Assembly: GCF_037893015.1 (NCBI RefSeq)
Contig: NC_133658.1
Span: 148,275,160-148,339,159, forward strand
Source of the DNA: Macrotis lagotis
Lineage: Eukaryota; Chordata; Mammalia; Peramelemorphia; Peramelidae
DNA length: 64,000 bases
Reading direction: 5' to 3'
Shown here: positions 1 through 12,390 of the stretch, one piece after another
Layout: each line of letters begins with the position of its first letter
Position numbering within the stretch: position 1 is the first letter of the stretch
Translations under genes and position numbers: made by a program
The notes under the pieces: model-generated
The model's input: only the letters and a program-made list of their open reading frames with translations
The model's database searches: none
Told to the model about the DNA's origin: nothing

Positions 1-474
1 CTCTCTCTCTCTCTCACTATTCTTGAGGTTTCTCATCTTCTTGGGATGGGGGGGAGGAGAGAGGTTTATGTTTACTCTTATAACAAAATTATTGTAATAA
101 TTTTATTGTAATAATAAAGACAAAAAAGAAAAAAGTACATTAAGGCTTTTGGGGACTTCCTGTATATGTAAACTTGCAAACTTTAAAGTGTTTTTTAAAA
201 ATTAGTAACTTCATAAATATGCAGTTATCCTTTGCAATTGCAGATATTGGCAGGCAAGCATTGTACAAAATATAATAATGGATAGAAAGAATGCAAATAA
301 ACATAAATATGGAATTCACAAAACTGCCATTTGCTTTTTCAAAAGACAGCAAAAAGAAAAATCACATTTCACCCCAGTATCCCTTGAGATTTCAACTCAA
401 AATAAAGTTGGCTAATTTTAGCCATTCTGATGAATGAAAGCATTGCACTTGTATCAGAAAGTCTCATCTGGGCC

Positions 475-620
475 ATCAGGTAGCTCAGTGAATAGACTGG
501 GCCTGGAGTCCAGAAGATCTAGGTTCAAATTCAGCTTAACCAATATATAACTTTGGATGAGTCACTTAATCGGTTTTTTGTCTGTCTCAATTTCCTCAGT
601 TATAAAAAAGGAATAATCTA
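475..620 (+). repeat. Mar1/MIR-like SINE
   Basis: CATCAGGTAGCTCAGTGAAT, TGGAGTCCAGAAGATCTAGG, GAGTCACTTAATC, TCAATTTCCTCAG in SINE order. Confidence 0.75.
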
Positions 621-881
621 TTAAATTAGAATATTTGAAAAGCAGTTTATACAGTGTCTGCTTTCCTTTTTTCTTTAGTTTTCAACTGCTTTTTAGCTTA
701 CTAAATGAAGGTCAGAAAATCACTTTCAGAAGAATTCAAATTCCAAGTACCCAACTGACAAGGAATTTTGTCCTAAATTTAGCAAAAATCTTGGTTTCAA
801 GGGTTTCTGTACTCAGAGATGTCACTGTCTACTTGCTAGTTACAGGTGGTGAGCCACATTACCTTCATGCATAAGTGGAGT

Positions 882-899
882 GAGAGAGAGAGAGAGAGA
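882..899 (+). repeat. (GA)n microsatellite
   Basis: Nine GA units. Confidence 0.9.
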
Positions 900-1283
900 A
901 GAGCACATGGACAAGAGTGTTTCCTATGGCAAATTTGACATCAAAGGAGCCTCTTCTAGAGTTAGGAAGGTCATTCATCTGACCTCATCATATAATATCG
1001 GTAAAGAAATTAATACAATGCCAGATAATCCTCCCCACATTATCATCAATAAAATCTTATTTCCTCCTTGGCCAGCCTTAAATCAGAGTTGACTTTTCTG
1101 AACAGCCATCTTTTTTCTTCTTTCTTATTCTCTTAATTATATAATGAAGCATACTATTTCTAAAGGACCTTAAATTCTATTAGTTTAAGTAGCATAGGTC
1201 CAAGGACATACCCTGGGATGGTCTTACTAGAGACCTTTTCAAATTTATACCCATTAACAACATTCATTAAAAATTACTCTTAG

Positions 1284-1529
1284 CAGCCAGGTGGTATAGT
1301 AGATAGGGTGCTGGGCAAGGATTCAGGAAGATTTGAATTCAAATATGGATTCAGACACTTATTAACTATATGCCTGAGGGCAAAACACTTAGTCCTGTTT
1401 GTCTCAGTTTCCTCATCTGTAAAATGGGCTGGAGAAGGAAAGGGTAAACAGTTCTAGTATCTCTACCAAGAAAACTCCAAATGAGGTCATGAAGAGTCAG
1501 ACATGACTGAAACAAATGAATAACAAAGA
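1284..1529 (+). repeat. Long Mar1-like CORE-SINE
   Basis: Full long form: GCAGCCAGGTGGTATAGTAG start, TTTCCTCATCTGTAAAATGG core, and the tail TGAAGAGTCAGACATGACTG. Confidence 0.85.
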
Positions 1530-1600
1530 ATTCTTAGAATCTTATATATAATCAGTTGTGAATCTACTTAATTGTATCAGTCAATTGTCTCTATTAGTCA

Positions 1601-2490
1601 TTAATTATTAAGTGCCTAATGACAGAAAGAAAAACAAAGGACAGCTTCCATCCTTCTTTCCCTCAAATAGAGGAGACAATGAGCAAACAACAATATACTA
1701 ACATGCTAAATATAGAATAAATGGGAAATTATCAATAGAGGGCAGGGACTGTAATTAAGAAGTATTAGGAAAGGCTTCTGATAGAGGGTGGGGCTTTTGC
1801 TGAGACTTGAAGGAAGCCAGAAGGGAGAACATTCCAGGCAGAGGTGACAGACCTTGAAAATATACAGTTTAGATGGAGTATTGTTTGAGGAACAATCAGA
1901 CCAATGTCAAAGAGTATAAAGTGGTAAGGGGGAAGGTAGAAAAAGACTGGAAAGGTAAAGGAGACAAGGTGACCAGAGTGTGAAGGTTTTTGAACCCAGA
2001 AGATTTTGCGAAAGAATTAAGGAGTCACTGAAGTATAGTGAGTAGACAAAGTTAGACATATGACTTAGGAAAATTACTTTTGTGTCTGAATGAAGGATGG
2101 ATTAGAGTAGGAAAAGAGGCTATTGAAATAATCCAAGCATGAACTGATAAGAGCTGGCATTGGAATGATGTCAAAGGAAAAAAGAGGACACATTCAAGAG
2201 ACTTTGCAGATCTAAATAGACAGGTCTTGGCAATAGACTAGATAAGGAGAGACTGGAAGTCAGGTGAGAGGTCAAAGCAGGACAGGTACATTTGAGAAGC
2301 AGTAGCTTAGAGATGATCATTGAACCCTTGGGAGCTGAAGAAATCACTAAATGTTACTATTGTATAGAGGGAAAAGAGAAGAGAGGCCAGGACAAAGCAC
2401 TGTGGGACATCCAGTTAGTAGGCAGGAAAAAGATCCATCAAAAGAAAATAATGAGTAGTGATCAGATAGTTGGGAAATGGCCAGATTTAG
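1601..2490 (+). repeat. Old LINE-derived interspersed repeat
   Basis: Begins with the TTATTAAGTGCCTA type start and runs through GGCTTCTGATAGAGGGTGGG, ACATTCCAGGCAGAGGTGAC and AGCACTGTGGGACATCCAGT. Related text recurs at 2885-3340, 3350-3410 with 4030-4180, 40730-41120 and 62190-62560. I recognise it as a mammal-wide LINE-type repeat (L2/L3-like from memory); the family is not certain. Confidence 0.6.
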
Positions 2491-2635
2491 GGGGCAGCTA
2501 GGTGGTGCAATGGATAGAGCACCAGCTCTGGAATCAGGAGTACCTGAGTTCAAATTCAGCCTCAGACACTTAGTAATTACCTAGCTGTGTGGCCTTGGAC
2601 AAGCCACTTAACCCCATTGCCTTGGGAAAAAAAAG
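2491..2635 (+). repeat. WSINE1/Mar1-like SINE
   Basis: GGGGCAGCTAGGTGGTGCAA to GCCACTTAACCCCATTGCC. A diverged duplication (GAAATGG-CAG-TTT) flanks it. Confidence 0.9.
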
Positions 2636-2648
2636 GAAATGGTCAGGT

Positions 2649-2718
2649 TTGAACCCAGGAAGATACATCTTCCTCACTCCAGGTCCTGCACTCTATCTAC
2701 TGTCCACCTAGCTGCCCA
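2649..2718 (-). repeat. SINE fragment
   Basis: Head end of a minus SINE finishing TGTCCACCTAGCTGCCC, followed by a short (TTG)n. Confidence 0.7.
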
Positions 2719-2740
2719 ATTGTTGTTGTTGTTGTTTGTC

Positions 2741-2890
2741 CTTCATCCTCCCATGACTTCAGGGAGAAGATCCATAACATGCAAGTGAGTTGGAATTAAG
2801 TGAGGAAGAGTTGTGCAAAGTCAACACCCTCACTTTCTTCTGTTCACCTGGGTTTAGTGGCCAGATATGGATCAGGAAGATTAAGTATAT
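2741..2890. repeat. Dispersed repeat family A, copy 1
   Basis: Text TTGTCCTTCAT...GAATTAAGTGAGGAAGAGTTGTGCAAAGTCA...CACTTTCTTCT recurs at 5190-5410 and 38825-39000 in this orientation and reversed at 34985-35155. The end resembles the GAAGGACAAAC end of a LINE-tailed SINE. Family not identified. Confidence 0.55.
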
Positions 2891-3340
2891 GCCAGATACT
2901 GTACTGTGCACTGGGAGTGCAAAGTAAAAGAAAAAGAATTCCTTCCTTCAAGGAGCTTACATTCTAATGCAGTAAGAGAATGTGCATGGAAATAGGTTCA
3001 TACAAGATGTCCTCAGAATATTTGGAACATAACCTTAGTATAAGAGATATTAGCAGTTGAGACATCACGAAAGGCTTTCTGTAGAGCAGGGGGTATTTGA
3101 GCTGAGTCTTAAAGAAACCCAAGGATTCTACTGGAGAGGAAAAGGGAGAATATTCGAGCATGGGTGGGCAACTAGCACAAAAATATTGAGATAGGAAATG
3201 GAGCCTTGTTAGGGAGGAGTAGAAAGAAGGCCAGTGAGAATGGATGGTAATGTGGATATAAAAAGGACCCTTCCATTTTATCCTGGATGAGATGTGTCTG
3301 AAACAAAGCAAATACTTATTAAATGTTGATTCATTCATTC
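2885..3340 (+). repeat. Second copy of the old LINE-derived repeat
   Basis: Contains CAAGGAGCTTACATTCTAAT, the AAAGGCTTTCTGTAGAGCAG segment and GTCTTAAAGAAACCCAAGG, the same order as in 1601-2490. A further piece of the same family continues at about 3350-3410. Confidence 0.55.
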
Positions 3341-3751
3341 ATTCCCATGTACAGAAGGGAGTAAAGTGTAAAAAGACTGAAAGGTGAGTAGGAAGCACAC
3401 GTGCCCAAGTTCTAGGAAGAGGGGGATGGCTAGGGAGAGTCTGGCAAAGCACAAGGACAGGGTTGGAGGCAGAACGCATGCACACCCGCCTTAGCGCCCT
3501 GGGTACCATCCTGTGTGTCTTGTTTTACATCAAGGTAGAGGATTCTAGCACGGATTGCCCTTGGCAAAATATGAGGGAAAGGACACCGCAATAAGAAACG
3601 ATTGAATTACATGGCGAAGATGTCTTCTCTTCTTTCTCCACCGGCAACCCAAACCCTAAACCAAGCAAGTGATCAAGTTTGGAAAACAGAGCCAAAGAGC
3701 AATGAGAAACCACACCTGGGGCACTCAACACTGGAGATCTGCGAAAGAAAA

Positions 3752-3753
3752 AC

Positions 3754-3790
<37 letters not shown>
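3752..3790 (+). repeat. (GA)n microsatellite
   Basis: About 19 GA units with one AA interruption; a short (ACC)n lies at 3958-3981. The long frames here are simple-repeat artefacts. Confidence 0.9.
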
Positions 3791-4421
3791 AATGAAGGAA
3801 AATGTTCGCACACACGAACATGTGCATTTTGTGGTGGTGGGTGCCATCGGGACAGAGGAAGAGATTTTGGAAGTTGGGCTTTTAAAAATCGAATGTGAAG
3901 AATTGTTTTTGCATCACGGGGAAGGAGGGAAAAGAAGAAAAAAAAGACTACAACGAACCACAACCACCACCACCACCACCTTCAGCAAAAAAAAACAAAT
4001 AAACATGGTCAAAAAGCTGGCAAACAGTTCCTGAAGCATTTATTAAATTTTTAAAAAGACTTAAAGGGTACAAAAGGGTTTAGTTAAGAAGAGTTTTAAA
4101 TGTCAATGAAAAAAGTTTATATTTGATCCTGGAAGTAATGGGGAGTCACAGAGGAACTGAGGAAGAGAACATAGTCATAAGCTACTAGAAACCTTTCAAC
4201 ATGTCCTATGATTCTGAAGTTATAAGTTCTGTCTTCAAATCCTACTTCTCTTTTGCTGCTTTGTACCAGTCACAACCCTTCATGGGTCTCAGTTTACTCA
4301 TCTGTAAAATAAGGAAGGAAAGGGGTTTATCAGATGGCCTCTTAGGTCTCTGCCAGCTCCAGTGTTATGATCTTGAAGTTGCCAGAAAATGAACTTTAGG
4401 GGAGGAGGCTTAAGAATTTGT

Positions 4422-4560
4422 GGGCAGTTAGGTAGCAAGCACCAACCCTGGAGTCAAGAGGACCTGAGTTCAAATCTGATCTCAGAAGCTGAATAATTAC
4501 CTAGCTTGTGACCTTGGGCCAGTCACTTAAACCTATTGCCTTGCAAAAATAAAAAAAAGA
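4422..4560 (+). repeat. WSINE1-like SINE
   Basis: GGGCAGTTAGGTAGCAAGC to TTGCCTTGCAAAAA. Confidence 0.88.
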
Positions 4561-4710
4561 ATCTATGTGGGTTCATTTTGGATGATGAAATCACCAGATT
4601 CTCTGACTCACAAGGGTAAGGAAAGGCTTTTACTGCAAAAATCCATAGGTTACAACAAAAAGTTCACAGGTCACATTTTTTTGGAGAAGTAGCAAAATAG
4701 TGAGTTTTGG

Positions 4711-4855
4711 TAGGGTTTTGTAAGGCAAACAGGGTTAAGTGGCTTGCCCAAGGCCACACAGCTAGGTAATTATTAAGTGTCTGAGGCCGGATTTGAACTC
4801 AGGTATTCCTGACTCCAGGGCAGGTACTCTATTCACTGCACGACCTAGCTGCCCC
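4711..4855 (-). repeat. WSINE1-like SINE
   Basis: AGGGTTAAGTGGCTTGCCCA to CACGACCTAGCTGCCCC; tail to tail with the copy at 4422-4560. Confidence 0.9.
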
Positions 4856-5189
4856 TCTTGCCAAAGTGAGTTTCAATAGAAGTTGTGAAGTTAAAAAAAA
4901 AGAAGAAAGAAGCTGGGCTGATAAGAACATCAAGAACAGCAAAGAGGGAGGAAAGAGAAAGAACCACTAGATGGTTCCTGGGCTTTGAGAGAGTAGTAGC
5001 AGAGGAGATTATATCCCCCAAGAGCAGACTCCTCCAAAGGATGATGTGCCATCAGGGTTTAGTAAAGAAGAGCATGGCTATTTGTGAGGTTATTTGTGGG
5101 GATGATGTACCCTCAAAGCAAGCTGCCCACCAAAGGAAGAGGAGCAACTAAATTGAGGAGAGATTTTAAGGAGTATGTAGGTAGACATA

Positions 5190-5410
5190 AGGAGCTGTAG
5201 GTGAGGGTAGGTAGCTCAGAGAGTAAAGAATGAGGTAATGAGAGGTATATTGATGATGTTTATGGGAGCAGAAGGGAAGGGTGAAGTCATGAGAAGCACA
5301 TGAATTGGATTTGAGTGAGGAGTGTTTTGCTAAGTCATCAGTCTCACTTTCTTCTCCAGAGTCATCTGGATCCAGCAGCCAGCTATGGATCAGGATGATT
5401 GTAAATAGCT
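5190..5410. repeat. Dispersed repeat family A, copy 2
   Basis: AAGTCATCAGTCTCACTTTC and AGTCATCTGGATCCAGCAGC align with copies 1 and 4; ends with the shared AGCTATGGATCAGGA. Confidence 0.5.
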
Positions 5411-5545
5411 GGGCAGCCAGGTGGCACAGTGGATAAAACACTAGCTTTGGAGTCAGGAGGATGGGAGTTCAAAACCAACCACAGATACTTGACACTAGTG
5501 TGTGACCTTGAGCAAGTCAATCATTGCCTCAAATCCAGGATTGCT
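5411..5545 (+). repeat. Mar1-like SINE, partial
   Basis: GGGCAGCCAGGTGGCACAGT head, then a diverged body. Confidence 0.75.
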
Positions 5546-5797
5546 TCAGATAGGCATGTTGATGAGGGGTGGCAGGTCAAAGACTTAATCTTTTCAGGCT
5601 ATCAGGGATCCATTATGTTGTTGATAGCAGCTGTACCAGAGGACTGGGATTTCCTGGGAATTTGTCAGGGTGGGGCAAGATACTTTACTAAAAATTCATT
5701 GATCTCAACTCATAGTTTAGAGGATGGGACATAGGGGAGGTCAGTATTATATGTCCATGGTCAGTGAAGAGGGAAAAGATTAATTATGGCATATATT

Positions 5798-5940
5798 GGG
5801 GGCGGCTAGGTGGATAAAGCACTGGCCCTGTAGTCAGGAGTACCTGGGTTCAAATCCCCTCTCAGACACTTAATAATTACCTAGCTGTGTGGCCTTGGGC
5901 AAGCCACTTAACCCCATTTGCCTTGCAAAAACCTAAAAAA
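5798..5940 (+). repeat. WSINE1-like SINE with target duplication
   Basis: GGGCGGCTAGGTGGATAAAG to CCTTGCAAAAACCTAAAAA; flanks share ATTATGGCAYATATT. Confidence 0.92.
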
Positions 5941-6118
5941 AAATTATGGCACATATTTCTCTTAACATTTTAGCTACTTCAATTCTATATGCTTTACAAA
6001 TCATAAAACCTTATGGAAATGTAAAATGTTATGTATTCTAACATAGTAGGATTGGTGACTAATCTAGATTCACCTAACCCTTAATCTGTATCTTCTCAAA
6101 TAAAAGAATTAATCTTTT

Positions 6119-8637
6119 TTTTTGTAACTCTCATTTTATTTTTTAATTTATTTTTATTAAAGATATTATTTGAGTTTTACAATTTTCCCCCCATCTTACT
6201 TCCCTCCCCCGCCATGGAAAGCAATCTGTCAATCTTTACTTCATTTCCATGTTGTACCTTGATCCAAATTGGGTGTGATGAGAGAGAAATCATATCCTTA
6301 AAAAAAGAGACAAGAAATCTAAGAGGTAACAAGATCAGACAATAAGTTATCTGTTTTTTTTCTAAATTAAAGGGAATGGACCTTGAACTTTGTTCAAACT
6401 CCACAGCTCCTTATCTGGATACAGATGGCACTCTCCTTTGCAGACAGCCCAAAATTGTTCCGGATTGTTGCACTGACGGAATGAGTGAGTCCTTCAAGGT
6501 TGAACATCACCCCCATGTTGCTGTTAGGGTATACAGCACTTTTCGGGTTCTGCTTATCTCACTCAGCATCAGTTTAATACAAATCCCTCCAGGCTTCCCT
6601 GAAATCCTGTCCCTCCTGGTTTCTAATAGAACAATAGTGTTCCATGACATACAGTTTGCTAAGCCATTCCCCAACTGAAGGACATTTACTTGATTTCCAA
6701 TTCTTTGCCACCACAAACAGGGCTGCTATAAATATTTTTGTACAAGTGATGTTGTTACCCTTTTTCATCATCTCTTCAGGGTATAGACCCAGTAGTGGTA
6801 TGCACATTTTTGTTGCCCTTTGGACATAGTCCAAATAGCTCTCCGGAAGGGTTGGATGAGTTCACAGCTACACCAACAGTGTAATAGTGTCCAAGATTTC
6901 CCACAACCCTTCCAACAATGATCATCATCCTTTCTGGTCATATTGGCCAATCTGAGACCTGTGAGGTGGTACCTCAGAGAAGCTTTAATTTGCATTTCTC
7001 TAATAATGATTTAGAGCATTTTTTTCATATGGCTATGGATTGCTTTGATCTCCTCATCTGTAAATTGCCTTTGCATATCCTTTGACCATTTGTCAATTGG
7101 GGAATGGATTTTTGACTTAAAAATATGACTCAGTTCTCATATATTTTAGAAATGAGTCCTTTGTCAGAATCATTAGTTGTAAAGATTGTTTCCTAATTTA
7201 CTACATTTCTTCTGATCTGGGTTACAGTGGTTTTATCTGTGCAAAAGCTTTTTAATTTAATGTAATCAAAATCATCTAATTGGTTTTTGGTGATGTTCTC
7301 TGACTCTTCCTTAGTCATAAACTGCTCCCCTTTCCATAGATCTGACAGGTAAACTAGTCCTTGATCTTCTAATTTGCTTATAGCATTGTTTTTTTATGTT
7401 TAAGTCTTGTAACCATTTGGATCTTATCTTGATAAAGGGTGTTAGGTGTTGGTCTAAGTTCCTTCCATACTAACTTCCAATTATCCCAGCCGTTTTTATC
7501 AAACAGGGAGTTTTAACCCACTGGCTGGATTCTTTGGGTTTATCAAACGGCAGATTACTATAATCATCTCCTGCTTTTACACCTAGTGTATTCCACTGGT
7601 CCACCACTCTATTTCTTAGCCAATACCAAACAGTTTTGATGACTGATGCTTTATAATATAATTTTAGATCAGGTAGGGCTAAGCCACCTTCTTTTGCACT
7701 TTTTTTCATTAAGCTACTGGAGATTCTTGACTTTTTATTTCTCCATATGAATTTACTTACAATTTTTTCTAACTCATTAAAGTAATTTTTTTGGAATTTT
7801 GATTGGTAGGGCACTAAAAGATAGTTTAGTTTTGGTAGAATTGTCATTTTTATTATATTAGCTCTACCTATCCATGAGCAGTTGATATTTGCCCAGTTAT
7901 TTAAATCTTATTTAATTTGTGTGAGAAGTGTTTTATAATTGTTTTCAAAAAAATTCTGAGTCTGTCTTAGCAAATAGACTCCCAAGTATTTTATATTGTC
8001 TGAGGTTACTTTTAATGGGATTTCTCTTTCTAGCTCTTCCTGCTGTATCTTGCTAGACACATATAGAAAAGTTGAGGATTTATGAGGGTTTATTTTATAA
8101 CCTGCAACTTTGCTAAAATTGCTAATTGTTTCCAGTAGTATTTTGGATGATTTCTTGGCATTCTCTAGGTAGACCATCATGTCATCTGCAAAGAGTGAGA
8201 GTTTTGTCTCTTCCTTCCCAATTCTAATTCCTTCCATTTCTTTTTCTTCTCCAATTACTGACACTAACATTTCTAATACAATATTGAATAGTAGTGGTGA
8301 TAATGGTCACCCTTGTTTCACCCCTGATCTTATTGGGAATGCCTCTAGCCTCTCCCCATTGAATATAATGCTTGTTAATGGTTTCAGATGGATACTGCTA
8401 ATTATTTTAAGGAACAGTCCATTTATTCCTACACTCTCTAGTGTTTTTAATAGGAATGGATGCTGTATTTTAACAAGAGCTTTTTCAGCATCTATTGATA
8501 TGATCATATGATTTCTGATAGGTTTGTTGTTGATATAATTGAGTATAGTAACAGTTTTCTTAATATTGAACCAACTCTGCATTCCTAGAATAAATCTTAC
8601 TCGATCATAATATATTTTCCTAGTGCTAACTTGTTGT
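6119..8637 (-). mobile_element. 5'-truncated L1 (ORF2 C-terminal half and 3' UTR)
   Basis: Minus-strand frames give ORF2 reverse transcriptase pieces: SIDAEKALVKIQHPFLLKTL (near 8500), LSLFADDMMVYLENA with the FADD catalytic motif (near 8190), GLALPDLKLYYKASVIKTVW (near 7650), the cysteine/histidine segment HCWKGCGKSWTLLHCW (near 6900) and the end CPSVGEWLSKLYVMEHYCSI (near 6650). It is broken by several stops and frameshifts. 14 bp duplications AGAATTAATCTTTT lie at 6105-6118 and 8638-8651, so this is one insertion of about 2.5 kb. Confidence 0.92.
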
Positions 8638-9047
8638 AGAATTAATCTTTTTAATGACCTCAAAAGACAGCGCCTCCTTTTTCTCTTGTGATCATTTTAC
8701 TGGTCTTTGAAACTATGGCCCCAATGTAGTTTTATAGTATATATTTGCTTTTGTTTAGTTTCTAATACTCTACCTGACCCATACTCAATACTTTACTATT
8801 CAAATGGCAAACAGTCCAAGGTCTTCAACTTGAACCAGTAAGTGAATCCCTTTTATTAACCATACCTAACCCTTTGGCATAGATCTTTTGGCCACATTCC
8901 AAATTCTATCCTTGAATTTCTTCTAAAGTCTAGGGTAAATGCATTTGTTCTGCTAATTTATCTCTGACTAGTTTATTGAGGCCAGGTTGCTCAATGAGCC
9001 CACATTCTAGCATCTAAAAAAACACATACATAAAGGAAAACCATAGC

Positions 9048-9291
9048 TGGGCAATTAGTTGGTGGAAGAGTCCTGGCTCTGGAGTCAGGAAGATTTGAGT
9101 TCAAATCTAGTCTGAGACATTTACTAGAAAATGACCCAAGGCAACTCACTTAACACTGTTGGCCTCAGTTTCCTTATCTGTAAAATGAGCTGGAGAAGGG
9201 AAATGGCAAACAACTCTAGTATCTTTGCCATGAAAACCTCAAATAGGCTCATGAAGAGTCAGACACAACTATAATGACTGAACAATAATAA
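9048..9291 (+). repeat. Long Mar1-like CORE-SINE
   Basis: Long form with GTTTCCTTATCTGTAAAATG and the tail CATGAAGAGTCAGACACAAC. Confidence 0.85.
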
Positions 9292-9394
9292 TATAGGGTA
9301 TAATGTCTTAATTGCACAAATTCTTCTCTGGCTTCCTTTATTAACACAGTCCAGACCAGTTATCAGAAATACAATTTTGGATTTCTGACCTCAA

Positions 9395-9590
9395 AATCTA
9401 GAAGACCTTGGCTTAAGTCTTACCTTTTACCCATACTGACTTGACTTGATGATCTGGGAAAGTCTCAGTGTTCAAGGCAAATATTTATCACTATATATAA
9501 TTTATAGTTCAGTTACTAATCTGCATTGGTGTAAGAGGTTTCTTCATCAGAATTTTTCCCTATCCATGAAATCACAGGTCTGATTAAAAG
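9395..9590 (+). repeat. Marsupial SINE with a distinct tail
   Basis: Shares CTGCATTGGTG, GTTTCTTCATCAG and CCATGAAATCACAGGTCTG-type text with the copy at 31800-32010. I know this tail from marsupial SINEs but cannot name the family. Confidence 0.5.
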
Positions 9591-9969
9591 CAAAAGGTGG
9601 GGAGGAGCAGGCAGGGAAAGGAAGATATATTGTCCCACTGGTAAGCATTTAGTCAAAAGAGAGATTCTAAGAGCTAGAAAACAATTGAGTGAATCTCTAT
9701 TCTAGGGTAGTTTGTAAATTATTTCTGATACTTAGAGATTAGAGAAGAAGCTGAAAGAATTTGTTGAATGACTCTAATGCTATTGATCAGAAATACAATA
9801 ATCACCCAGCATCTATGCATGGGAAAACTATGATGGATTGGGAGTCAGAGAGAATGGGTTTATAGTCCAACTCAACTTGGGAAATTCTTTTTTTAAAGTC
9901 TTCTCATCTATAAAACTCCTCCTAAGATCTACTAATCTATTAAGACAAGAAGACTGAAATAGAACATTT

Positions 9970-10960
9970 CTTTTTTAAATAGAATTTTATTAATATCTCT
10001 TGCTTTACATTTCCTAGATGTACCCCCTCTTAGTGTCTGTGTCCTTCTTTCTCCCCTCTCTGAAGTATCATTTTATTGCTTGCTTATTTTTTAGTTTTTG
10101 CAAGGCAATGGGGTTAAGTGACTTGCTCAAGATCATACAGCTAGTAAATATTATGTGTCTGAGGTTAGGGATTTGAACCTAGGTCCTCCTGACTCCAGGA
10201 CTGGTATTCTATCCACTGCACCAACTAGTTGCCCCATGACAATTTTAAAAGAAGAAGAATAGGGGAAAAAAAATCAGCAAAATCAACCAAAACAATAGCA
10301 ACAAATTATGTTACCCATGGATCCCCCTCTCTCTGCAAAGTATTATGTAAAGGTCATTTCTTATATCTCTTTTTAGGGGACAAACTTGTTGTTTATAATT
10401 TCACAGTTTTCATTTCTTGAAGATTTTGGTATGATTGTCTTTTTCTATTGATATGATTGTAGTGATTGCGTACATTGTTTTGCTAGCATTGCCTGTTTCC
10501 CTCTTCAAAAGTCCATGTAGATCTTTCCATATTCCTCTGCATTCATCATGTTCATTATTTCTTACAGTGCAGTAATATTCCATTACATTCATTTACCACA
10601 ATCTGCTTAGTCATTCCCCACTCACTGAGCATCTACTTTGTTTTGTTAGAGTTCCTTCCTACCATAAGAAATGCTTGGAGTAGTTGCCTAACCATGAAAT
10701 TTCCAGATCAAAAGATATGACATTTTATTCTTTTGGTCTGTATAATTCCAAATGCTTTCCAAAATGATTGCATTAATTCATAGCTCTCCCAAGATTGCAC
10801 TGATATACATATCATTCCATAAGCCCTCTAACATTGACTATTCCTATCTTCTGTCATCTTTGTTAATTTGCTGGATGTTAAGTAAAATTTTAGGATTGTT
10901 TTGATTTGCACTTTTCTTGTTATAAATGATTTGGAGCATTCTTCCATAAGGTTATTAATG
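9970..10960 (-). mobile_element. Older L1 3'-end fragment interrupted by a SINE
   Basis: The frame around 10410-10592 gives MNVMEYYCTVRNNEHDECRG and KDLHGLL, the L1 ORF2 C-terminus; the flanking text parallels the 3' part of the 6.1 kb copy (for instance a GATTTGGAGCATTCTTCCAT motif). A minus-strand SINE sits inside at 10084-10235. More diverged than the other L1 pieces. Confidence 0.7.
10084..10235 (-). repeat. WSINE1-like SINE nested in an L1 fragment
   Basis: TTTTTGCAAGGCAATGGGGT to TGCACCAACTAGTTGCCCC. Confidence 0.88.
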
Positions 10961-11311
10961 AACTAGATTATTTCTAAGGAACTTTCTAATTCTAATTTTA
11001 TCTTATCATCCTACTTAAAAATCCTCAATGGTACCCTACTACTCACAAGATAAAATCTAAACTTTAGTCTACTACCTCTCCCATTTTATTTCCCCTCTGC
11101 TTCCCTACATAAAAACTCTGCTCCAGTCAAATTTGTCTCGTGTTTTCCAAATCTGTTATTTGCATTTCTTCTTCCCTTTCTTTACTCATTCTGACCTGGA
11201 ATACCTTCCTCATTCTTGTGTATTTTAATCCTACCCTTTCTTCTAGCCCAAGTGAATTCCTATCTCCATTTCCTTAGTTGCTCCAATCTTTAGTAATCAT
11301 TGCCTCATAGA

Positions 11312-11461
11312 ATTAGTTTTTATTTTATTTTATTTTTATTTAAGGCAATGGGGTTAAGTGACATGCCCAAGGTCACATAGCTAGGCAATTATTAAATGTC
11401 TGAGGCCAGATTTCTGACTCCAGGGCTCATGCTCTATCCACTGCACCACCTAGCTGCCCCA
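11312..11461 (-). repeat. WSINE1-like SINE
   Basis: GGCAATGGGGTTAAGTGACA to CACCACCTAGCTGCCCC, with a (TTTTA)n tail. Confidence 0.88.
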
Positions 11462-12044
11462 GAATTACAGTTTTTATTCTCTGAATCTCTTCTGATGAGA
11501 TTCTCTGAATCTCATCTTGGTATATACAATTCATTTTTCAATAATAGTACAATTAAGGGTAATGGGGTACTTATGGGAGTCAGCTTGTCACAGTCAAAGG
11601 ACGGATAAACTTGGAGTCTGGAAGACCAAGCAAATCATTTACCCTCCTTCAATTTACTCATCTGTAAAAATGGAGATAACAATATACCACCTCAGACTTA
11701 TTGTGAGAATCAAATGAGATAATATATGCAAATTCCTTTACAACCTTAAAGTACTATTTAAATGTTAGCTGGTAGTATTATCACTTAAAGTTAGCAACTT
11801 GGTATTTTGAAAAAAATCTGTTCCTGTTCTTATCTAGATCGTGAACTCTTAGGGGATAGGTATCATGTCTTTTGCCTTAGCACTTATAACCCATATATGT
11901 GGCAGGTGTTTAATAAATGTTGTAGAGGTTGCTAGAATAAAGTCTTAATAATTATTATATTCACTCAGTTTGTTTTCTTTTAATTTCTATATAGAGTTTA
12001 AAAGGACAAGACTTTGTTAGTAATCAATATTCAGCTTTTTATAA

Positions 12045-12390
12045 ATATTCTTCCATTTCACTTAAATTGTTAAATTTATTGACATATAATTAGGCAAAAT
12101 AAGTCCTTGAAATTGCTTTGATTTCAGTTTCATTGGTGGTATATTCACCCCTTTCATTTTTAATACCAGCGATTTGGTTTTCTTCTCCCTCTTTTTTTTA
12201 ATCATATTAACTAATGGTTTATCTATTTTATTGGGTTTTTTCAGAAAAACCATTTCCTTAATTTATTAATTCAATGATTTTCTTACATTCAATTTTATTA
12301 ATCTCACCTTTAATTTTTCATTAACAAGTGTAAAAAATTTCTCATGTTGCTCCACTGTAGATTTCTGGGTATCTTTTTTTCTCATTTCTT
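12045..12390 (-). mobile_element. L1 ORF2 linker fragment
   Basis: The minus frame reads FLKKPNKIDKPLVNMIKKKR and onwards, matching the segment between endonuclease and reverse transcriptase of mammalian L1 ORF2 (TNKIDKPLARLIKKKRE in human). Degraded, no clear ends. Confidence 0.75.

Noticed and set aside
2491-2635. SINE heads considered as possible tRNA genes
   Set aside because: The conserved boxes are SINE promoter remnants; no cloverleaf with an anticodon loop could be drawn, and many diverged copies exist.
3602-4034. Overlapping frames of about 100 codons on both strands around 3.5-4.0 kb
   Set aside because: They run through (GA)n and (ACC)n repeats; similar length in opposite strands and no homology.
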